NCBI GenBank assembly: GCA_026461385.1
Contig: JAPJNB010000259.1
Coordinates: 1-36,512, forward strand
Direction: 5' to 3'
DNA: 36,512 nt
Source of the DNA: Akkermansiaceae bacterium
Lineage (GTDB): Bacteria > Verrucomicrobiota > Verrucomicrobiia > Verrucomicrobiales > Akkermansiaceae
Both the position numbers and the translations under genes were made by a program. Under the pieces are notes generated by a model. It did no database searches. It was given only the letters and a program-made list of their open reading frames with translations, and was not told where the DNA came from. Of this stretch, positions 31,619-36,512 are shown piece by piece (position 1 is the stretch's first letter; each line of letters begins with the position of its first letter).

Positions 31619-32781
31619 GCACGCCTCGTGGTGGCACTTTTGAAAAACAACGTGAATTCATGCCGATTGTAGGTGAGATGCGTGCTCGCAAGAAACTCGA
31701 GTCCACCGGCCACGGCCTCGCTCACCACGTCGCGATAGAGCAGGTTGGTTTCCATGTAGGATGTCACACCTGGAGTCTTGAGCGTGAAAATCACCAGCCC
31801 ACCCGGATTGAGATTTTTTCCCAACCGCACCACCTGCCGGATCGCCTCACGGGCATCGCCATTCATGTCCGACAAAATCGCGTGGTACTTCATGCTCCCA
31901 TTCGGCACGAAAGCCGCGACATCCATCTGAGCGAACGATAGATCGCTTCGCCGATCGAGTCGCTTGTCAAGCGGCGCACGGTCGATCGCAGTGACCTTGT
32001 AGCCCCTTGCCAGCAATTCCGCCGTCATGCCGCCTGGGCTTGCACCGAGCTCAAGCCAATGACTGCCCCTCACCGGTGCCGGCTGGTGCAGTAGCAATCC
32101 ATGAAGCGCCTCGGCCGCTTTCGCACCTGCCCGGCTGATGGTGTCTGGCGAGCTTTGACTGATGTACTTGGTACCACCCGGATAGAACCCATTCGAATCC
32201 CGCGGACTCTGCATCCCACAAAACAAACCCTCCTTGCCCACCAGGCAAAACAACGTTTCCCGCTCAGGTTGCTGCGCTTCCACCTCCTTGAATGCGGCGA
32301 TCTCCTCGGAAAAGAGCTGGAGCGTTCTCCCACGGAGGTTCGATGCCAGCGTCTTGTAGTAGCGGCTTGCCGCGCTTGGATCGAGCTGACCAATGAAAAC
32401 CGCCTGAGGATGACGCCCAGCAAATTTGCGAAACATCGCTTGGGCCGCCTTCTCGACAAATCCCTCCATTTTCTCAGGATTGCACGGCCAAGCATGCTCA
32501 ACCGGCAGGTTCCACCTGAGATACTTGGACGCCTCCGAACCCCGCACCCCCACGGCACCCGCCACCTGAATCAGCTGGTACTCATTTCCTAACTTCCTCA
32601 GCGACTGACCTCCCAACCCCTCGACAATCTCACCCGAAAAATCCGCAAACACCTCCGAGATACGGATCAGCCACGTCGCAGGGGATTGATCAGATGAAAC
32701 AGCAGTCAAAATATTTGGATGTAAGACAGCATGGTATTGCCCACACCACCACCGTGCAACCCCGATCACGCCGACACTCAA
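31615..32781 (-). CDS. RlmM-like SAM-dependent 2'-O-methyltransferase
   Basis: This 388-residue protein has a C-terminal Rossmann methyltransferase domain. The SAM-binding motif is WLELGASPGGMTAELLARGY (residues 242-261), then VTAIDRAPLD (263-272), AILSDMNGD (301-309), FTLKTPG (332-338) and NRHEFTLFF (372-380). K221, D305, K335 and E375 line up as the K-D-K-E catalytic tetrad of FtsJ/RlmM-type RNA 2'-O-methyltransferases. The N-terminal 230 residues include a VFIGQLDPSAASRYY-type region like the ferredoxin-like/THUMP part of RlmM, which methylates C2498 of 23S rRNA. The true target is inferred. The first 25-30 residues (MSVGVIGVARWWC...) look non-conserved, so a later start is possible. Confidence 0.85.
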   Translation of the reverse strand: MSVGVIGVARWWCGQYHAVLHPNILTAVSSDQSPATWLIRISEVFADFSGEIVEGLGGQSLRKLGNEYQLIQVAGAVGVRGSEASKYLRWNLPVEHAWPCNPEKMEGFVEKAAQAMFRKFAGRHPQAVFIGQLDPSAASRYYKTLASNLRGRTLQLFSEEIAAFKEVEAQQPERETLFCLVGKEGLFCGMQSPRDSNGFYPGGTKYISQSSPDTISRAGAKAAEALHGLLLHQPAPVRGSHWLELGASPGGMTAELLARGYKVTAIDRAPLDKRLDRRSDLSFAQMDVAAFVPNGSMKYHAILSDMNGDAREAIRQVVRLGKNLNPGGLVIFTLKTPGVTSYMETNLLYRDVVSEAVAGGLEFLASTHLTYNRHEFTLFFKSATTRRA

Positions 32782-33069
32782 ACCGCCCGCATCGCCTTAA
32801 ACTGACATTGCCATGACGCCTCACCGTTGGTGCTGATGATTCAGGACCTTGAGAGTGGCTGGCTTCGGGCCGCACCCCAATGACTCGGCTTCGCTCTCGT
32901 TTAGGAGCCAACCCGAATCCCCCCACCGACTCAGAATTTCCTGATTGGAGCAATGTTCTCTTCAATTTGTCTGGGAAAAAGAAGTGAGGGAATTCGTGTT
33001 CGGCCATCTTCGCTGCGCTTCGATTCTCACTTGGCCACTTCGTTCCGTTCGCTCCGCTACTTGCTCGCT
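32782..33069. other. Non-coding stretch with degenerate GGCCA-CTTCG-type repeats
   Basis: Nearly 290 bases between two leftward genes hold no convincing gene. The right half has an unusual, wordy composition. Two approximate copies of a GGCCA-x-CTTCG...CG-CTTCG/GTTCG phrase lie about 31 bases apart (about 33003 and 33034), followed by GCTCCGCTACTTGCTCGCTC. The minus strand stays open through the whole stretch, but reads a sequence with no domain character. A dispersed non-coding repeat is possible. The stretch also has to contain the start region of the RlmM-like gene and the 3' flank of the FGE-like gene. Confidence 0.4.
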
Positions 33070-34320
33070 CTAGGGAACTGAACTGCGGGCGACACGAAAA
33101 CCGATGTAGTTGACCGTGCTGGACGGGTAGCTGCCGTGCCTGACCCCGACGCGGCAGTAGAACTCTTTTTGGTCCCAACTGCCGCCCCGGTACACCCGGA
33201 TCGTGCCCGAACTAACACCCCTTGGATCGGTCGGTGAGCCAGTATCGTAGAACCCAAACCAATCCCAGCACCACTGATACACATTCCCCGCCATGTCGTT
33301 CAGACCGTAGCCGTTCGCCGCAAAACTCCCCACCGGTGAGGTGTAGGGCTCTGGTCCCGTGGCGTAGGTCGGATGGTAATTATTCACCCCTCCGCTCAGG
33401 TCGTCGATGTCGCCGCTGGAAGCACGGTAATTCGCCTGCTGCTGGCTGATCGTGTCACCCCACCACGGGAAACGTTCGCCACTCAAGCCGCCTCGCGCCG
33501 CCTTTTCCCACTCCGCCTCGGTCGGTAGCCGGTAGCCGTTGGCAGCCCAGTTCACTACCGGAGCTGTGGTGCCCGTCTTCATCACCGCGCCACTCACCGT
33601 GTAAACGGGCGTCAGCCCCTCCTGCTGGCTGCGGGCGTTGCAGTATTTCACCCCATCCCACCATGAGACGGTCTGCACCGGATGATTGCTGGCCTTGCCC
33701 GCACCGGCCGCGAGATCGCTGTAGCCGTTGCTGATGGCCCACGTCCGCACCGTGTCCCAGTCCGCCTTGGTCACCAGATTCTTCGCCATGTAAAACGCGC
33801 TGACATTCACCGTGTGGGCAGCCCAGAATTCCGAAAAATCGTTGCCCATGGTGAAACTACCGGACGGAATCAGAGAAAAACCAGTCGGCGCGGTGTTGGC
33901 CTGTACCGTGACGGTGACCGAGCTGGATTGAATTTCGCCAAACGCGTTGGAAATTTTCACCCAGTACTCCGTGGTCACCGTGAGTGCCGGGGTGGTGAAA
34001 GTGGGTGAATTGGTCCCCACGGGGGCGGTGGTCACGCCGAGGTTGCCCCGGTACCACTGGTAGGTGAAAGGCGCAGAACCCGTGGCGCTGACCGTAAGCG
34101 TTGCAGCACTGCCCGGCTCTACGAACTGCGAGGTGGGTTGACTGGCAATAATGGGTGGGCGGTTGATGGTCACCGTCGCGGGGATGATCGTGACACTTTC
34201 AAAAGCATTGAGAGCTGAGGATTTTTCCAACTCAAGTTTGCTAACACTCTGGGCAGTGAGAGGAGAGACGAGCGAAGCGATCGCGAGCCACAGAGATAGG
34301 GGAAAGAGTAGTGTTTTCAT
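33070..34320 (-). CDS. Secreted Ig-like plus FGE/SUMF1-domain protein
   Basis: This 416-residue protein has a signal peptide (MKTLLFPLSLWLAIASLVSP, cleavage near LTAQ). One immunoglobulin-like domain follows (about residues 55-142: PPIIASQPTSQFVEPGSAAT ... TYQWYRGN ... VKISNAFGEIQSSSVTVTV). Then comes a formylglycine-generating-enzyme (SUMF1/FGE-sulfatase) domain (about 148-416). FGE landmarks are MVxIPSGSFTMG-like LIPSGSFTMG, HPVQTVSWWDGVKYCNARSQ, YRLPTEAEWEKAARGG and NDMAGNVYQWCWDWFG. The active-site region reads YRGGSWDQKEFYCRVGVRHG: the second cysteine position is kept (C389), but the first of the FGE cysteine pair is replaced. It is therefore probably not a true formylglycine-generating enzyme. 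A binding or remodelling role at the cell surface is inference. Confidence 0.88.
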   Translation of the reverse strand: MKTLLFPLSLWLAIASLVSPLTAQSVSKLELEKSSALNAFESVTIIPATVTINRPPIIASQPTSQFVEPGSAATLTVSATGSAPFTYQWYRGNLGVTTAPVGTNSPTFTTPALTVTTEYWVKISNAFGEIQSSSVTVTVQANTAPTGFSLIPSGSFTMGNDFSEFWAAHTVNVSAFYMAKNLVTKADWDTVRTWAISNGYSDLAAGAGKASNHPVQTVSWWDGVKYCNARSQQEGLTPVYTVSGAVMKTGTTAPVVNWAANGYRLPTEAEWEKAARGGLSGERFPWWGDTISQQQANYRASSGDIDDLSGGVNNYHPTYATGPEPYTSPVGSFAANGYGLNDMAGNVYQWCWDWFGFYDTGSPTDPRGVSSGTIRVYRGGSWDQKEFYCRVGVRHGSYPSSTVNYIGFRVARSSVP

Positions 34321-34565
34321 ACAATGAGACGAATGGGCGATGATGGAGGTAGATTGCGGGAGGATGCATTACGGGTAGAACGACCCAGTTTGGAGGCTGG
34401 GACGAGGGGAAGTGGAATAAGTCAAATAACCGACATCGATGACGTAATGATTCTCCGAATTTTTGTCAAAGCCAAATCCAGCGATGGTGGACGGTCGCGC
34501 AATTCCACCCGTGCGGAAATTCGCTTCTCGCTATCCGGAATCCTCCGTGGCACGCTTCATCGGAT

Positions 34566-34745
34566 ATGGCTACGCCCAACTACGCATTCGAAAAACGCCG
34601 TCGAGAATTGGATAAAAAGGCAAAAAAGGAAGAGAAACGCAAACAGAAGCTCGCCTCTGGTGCCAATGCCTCGGACGATGCGCTGGATCCGACGGCAGCG
34701 CAGCAAGACAGCTCGCCCTCCCAAGCGGATCGTCCTGCGGTCTAG
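34566..34745 (+). CDS. Small Lys/Arg-rich protein (59 aa)
   Basis: A frame of 59 codons starts MATPNYAFEKRRRELDKKAK and continues KEEKRKQKLASGANASDDAL, ending ADRPAV. The first 30 residues form a strongly basic amphipathic helix, and the second half is acidic and Ser/Ala/Gln-rich, probably disordered. The opening NYAFEKRRRELDKKAKKEEK resembles a conserved family of tiny bacterial proteins of unknown function that start 'YAYEKRxKELAKKxKKEEK'. It overlaps a longer open frame (34324-34995) that reads as nonsense. Its compositional sense makes this frame the better gene. The next gene is about 246 bases downstream, and I see nothing in that gap. Confidence 0.6.
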   Translation: MATPNYAFEKRRRELDKKAKKEEKRKQKLASGANASDDALDPTAAQQDSSPSQADRPAV

Positions 34746-34991
34746 CGCGATTCCACCGCGTGCGGCGGGTACCCCCAAGCGCTATTCCCTCGCGTCTGCG
34801 ACCCTGCGGACGCCGTGCAAACTGCAATCGCTCATGCGATGTGCAAGGGGGAAATTCCAACTGATGGCCTGTTCCGCTGCGGGTGAAGCATTCATTGTCA
34901 TGGCTTTGCGGCGACCCCTGCGATTTGGCATTGGTCCTGCAATCATGGATTCATCCGGCGCATGCCGACCCACCCCAACCCCCATGAATTC

Positions 34992-35342
34992 ATGAACTCC
35001 TCGATTCTAACCGACAAGCATACCGCAGGCCTCATTCACCGTGTTCGCGAAGACGTTTCCCACCTCCGGGAAGACATCGGCAATCTACTGTCCCACACCA
35101 CCAGTGACACCATTCCAAGTCGCACTCGGGAAATCGCCGAATCCGCAAAGCAGCAAATCACCGCCGGAACCCAATACGCCGCAAATCGCCTGAAAGAACT
35201 GGGATCAACCCGAACTGCCGAGTGGGTGGGCGGTGCCGTTTTGTTAGGGCTCCTCGCTGCAGGTGCCTACGCGATCACTCACAATGGCCACTCGTCGCTG
35301 AAAAGCGGCTCCGGGCCGTTGGATGAGTTTCAAGCGAGCTGA
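34992..35342 (+). CDS. Small tail-anchored protein (ElaB/DUF883-like)
   Basis: From the ATG at 34992 the product has 116 residues. The first 80 are a hydrophilic helical region (HRVREDVSHLREDIGNLLSH, then REIAESAKQQITAGTQYAAN RLKEL). A single hydrophobic helix (GGAVLLGLLAAGAYAITHNG) and a short polar tail follow. This layout, a long amphipathic helix plus one C-terminal membrane anchor with a Gly-rich face, recalls the ElaB/YqjD/DUF883 ribosome-associated inner-membrane proteins expressed in stationary phase. The sequence match is only loose. An earlier ATG at 34962 would add ten Pro/His-rich residues and is less likely. It is convergent with the fused RluA gene, with 5 bases between stops. 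Confidence 0.65.
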   Translation: MNSSILTDKHTAGLIHRVREDVSHLREDIGNLLSHTTSDTIPSRTREIAESAKQQITAGTQYAANRLKELGSTRTAEWVGGAVLLGLLAAGAYAITHNGHSSLKSGSGPLDEFQAS

Positions 35343-35347
35343 AAAGC

Positions 35348-36512
35348 TCAGCCATGAGAAACCGCAAGGTTCTCTCGTGAGGCCCAACTCGGACGCTCGG
35401 TTTCGAAGCTCATTTCCACCCGACTCAGCGGATGCTGAAACGAAAGTTTCCATGCGTGCAATTCGAGGGGTGGGGCTTCCAAATCGAGCGTTTGAGTATC
35501 GCCGATCCGTTGATTCGCCAGGTAGGCTGGATCTCCGACGACAGGAAACCCAAGCTGCCAAAGGTGGATCCGAATCTGGTGGGTACGCCCGGTGCCAAGT
35601 TTAGCTTCTAACAACGAAGTGCCATCCTCAAAGCGATGAACGACCTTAAAATCGGTGCGGGTGGCAAGCCCGTCAAGTTCATCGATCCGCCGTGTGCCTA
35701 ACACATCGGGCTCAGAGGAAATCGGCGCCTCAGAGAAAAAATCATCTTCTAACGGATGGCCTTGTGCGCGGACGAGGTAGCGTTTTTCCACCGCTCCATT
35801 GAGGAATTGCTGTTGGAGCACTCGGCAAAAATGGCGGGTCCGCGCGAAGACGACGAGGCCGGTGGTATTCGCATCCAAGCGATGAACCGGCCGTGGATAC
35901 TTCGGCGCATACGCTTGATTCAGAATGTACTGGAGGGTGTTGCGGTGAAAACGGCCGCTCGCGTGCATCGGCAACGGCGCTGGCTTGTGAACCACCACGA
36001 TCGCCTCGTCCTCGTGCACGATCTGGATTTCCGCAGAAACCGGCGGCTCGACGGCTGGCGGGAAAATTTGCACGATCCGCTCGCCTGCGCGCACCACATG
36101 GTCTTTGCTACGCGGCGTCCCTCCATAATTTTGAAAACGCCCACTCTCACAACGAGCCTCCCACTCCGCCGCTGAAACCTGCGGAAAAAGATCCACGAGA
36201 GCTTCTAACAGCGTGCGTCCATCTTGCGCTTCAGGAACATTGATCGGCCGACGATTTTCTAGCAGCATCGATCCCGGCAATGGATGTGTCGTCTGGAAGA
36301 TCGACTGGTGCAGCACTTCGATGCGTTCTGCCATGCGCTCAGGTGCGCTTTTGAAACAATGCGGGCAGCTAACACCTTCCACATGCCGAGGATCTTCCTG
36401 ATCCGCCGCATCCAAGGGTGCCTGACATGCAAAGCAAACCGCGTAGCCCGACTCGCGGAGCCCAGGATCCACCCCGACCCGCTGATCAAACACAAAGCAC
36501 TCACCCTCGTAG
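35348..36512 (-). CDS. TrhO-type rhodanese end fused to RluA-family pseudouridine synthase (partial, right edge)
   Basis: The frame is open to the right edge of the window. The edge-proximal sequence reads YEGECFVFDQRVGVDPGLRE, followed by two CxxC pairs (CFAC and CPHC, 23 residues apart). This matches the C-terminal end of TrhO/YceA (UPF0176) proteins, rhodanese-like enzymes that make 5-hydroxyuridine at U34 of tRNA. A GTG at 36493 lies inside that conserved block and is not the start. After a linker comes an S4-like RNA-binding region (about residues 92-146 counted from that GTG), then a complete RluA catalytic domain: VVHKPAPLPMHASGR, VHRLDANTTGLVVFAR (catalytic D207), EKRYLVRA, GRTHQIRIHLWQLGFPVVGD. 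The rhodanese catalytic domain itself must lie outside the window. Confidence 0.85.
   Translation of the reverse strand, partial: YEGECFVFDQRVGVDPGLRESGYAVCFACQAPLDAADQEDPRHVEGVSCPHCFKSAPERMAERIEVLHQSIFQTTHPLPGSMLLENRRPINVPEAQDGRTLLEALVDLFPQVSAAEWEARCESGRFQNYGGTPRSKDHVVRAGERIVQIFPPAVEPPVSAEIQIVHEDEAIVVVHKPAPLPMHASGRFHRNTLQYILNQAYAPKYPRPVHRLDANTTGLVVFARTRHFCRVLQQQFLNGAVEKRYLVRAQGHPLEDDFFSEAPISSEPDVLGTRRIDELDGLATRTDFKVVHRFEDGTSLLEAKLGTGRTHQIRIHLWQLGFPVVGDPAYLANQRIGDTQTLDLEAPPLELHAWKLSFQHPLSRVEMSFETERPSWASRENLAVSHG

Noticed and set aside
34324..34995. Open plus-strand frame of 223 codons
   Set aside because: The translation is Arg/Ser/Pro-rich nonsense with no domain character. The 59-codon frame inside it is far more protein-like.
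1..36512. CRISPR array, prophage, plasmid origin or antiphage island
   Set aside because: No regularly spaced identical repeats, Cas, integrase, capsid, replication or nuclease-effector motifs were seen on either strand.

Overview
The window looks like a chromosomal segment of a Verrucomicrobiota bacterium, probably Verrucomicrobiales (Luteolibacter/Haloferula-like). This is inferred from the PEP-CTERM sorting tail ending in RRRKVA, the beta-propeller and FGE/Ig-like secreted proteins, the AURKAIP1/COX24-type mini ribosomal protein, the envelope-rich gene content, the moderately high GC and the general lack of clear Shine-Dalgarno sequences. No rRNA, phage or CRISPR is present; one tRNA is present.

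Layout. 1-4.6 kb holds remnants plus one large secreted protein: a 5'-truncated aldo/keto reductase running off the left edge, a 1047-residue secreted beta-propeller protein, and a decayed IS256-type transposase tail abutting the stump of a PEP-CTERM gene. 4.7-9.7 kb holds a small membrane protein and a leftward operon of an ABC-F ATPase, PabB and a CLC-F-type fluoride/proton antiporter. 9.8-14.4 kb is a rightward envelope-energisation cluster: a small outer-membrane barrel carrying a TonB-box-like motif, a hairpin, then TonB, ExbB, ExbD, a membrane-anchored coiled coil and an MFS transporter. 14.3-16.1 kb holds acylphosphatase, a secreted protein and FolP. 16.2-21.6 kb is an exopolysaccharide-export module (short SLBB protein, Wzc-like tyrosine autokinase, outer-membrane barrel) joined to an alanine-rich repeat protein. 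21.7-24.6 kb is housekeeping: tRNA-Gly, NIF3, an RluA-family synthase, a 34-residue bS22-like protein and HisG.

24.7-29.7 kb is a rightward run: N-carbamoylputrescine amidase, a GHL10 glycoside hydrolase, a YjdF-type membrane protein, an unknown protein and MiaB. 29.7-32.8 kb holds SerS, TsaE and an RlmM-like 2'-O-methyltransferase. 32.8-36.5 kb holds a possible non-coding repeat, a secreted Ig/FGE-like protein, two small proteins, and a gene cut by the right edge that joins the end of a TrhO-type rhodanese to an RluA-type pseudouridine synthase.

Themes. RNA modification is prominent (MiaB, TsaE, RlmM-like, two RluA-type enzymes, TrhO end, bS22-like protein). Two folate genes (pabB, folP) are present but unlinked. 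The best candidates for something undescribed are the miniature TonB-linked outer-membrane system at 9.8-14.4 kb, the TrhO-RluA fusion, and the alanine-rich repeat protein attached to the EPS exporter.
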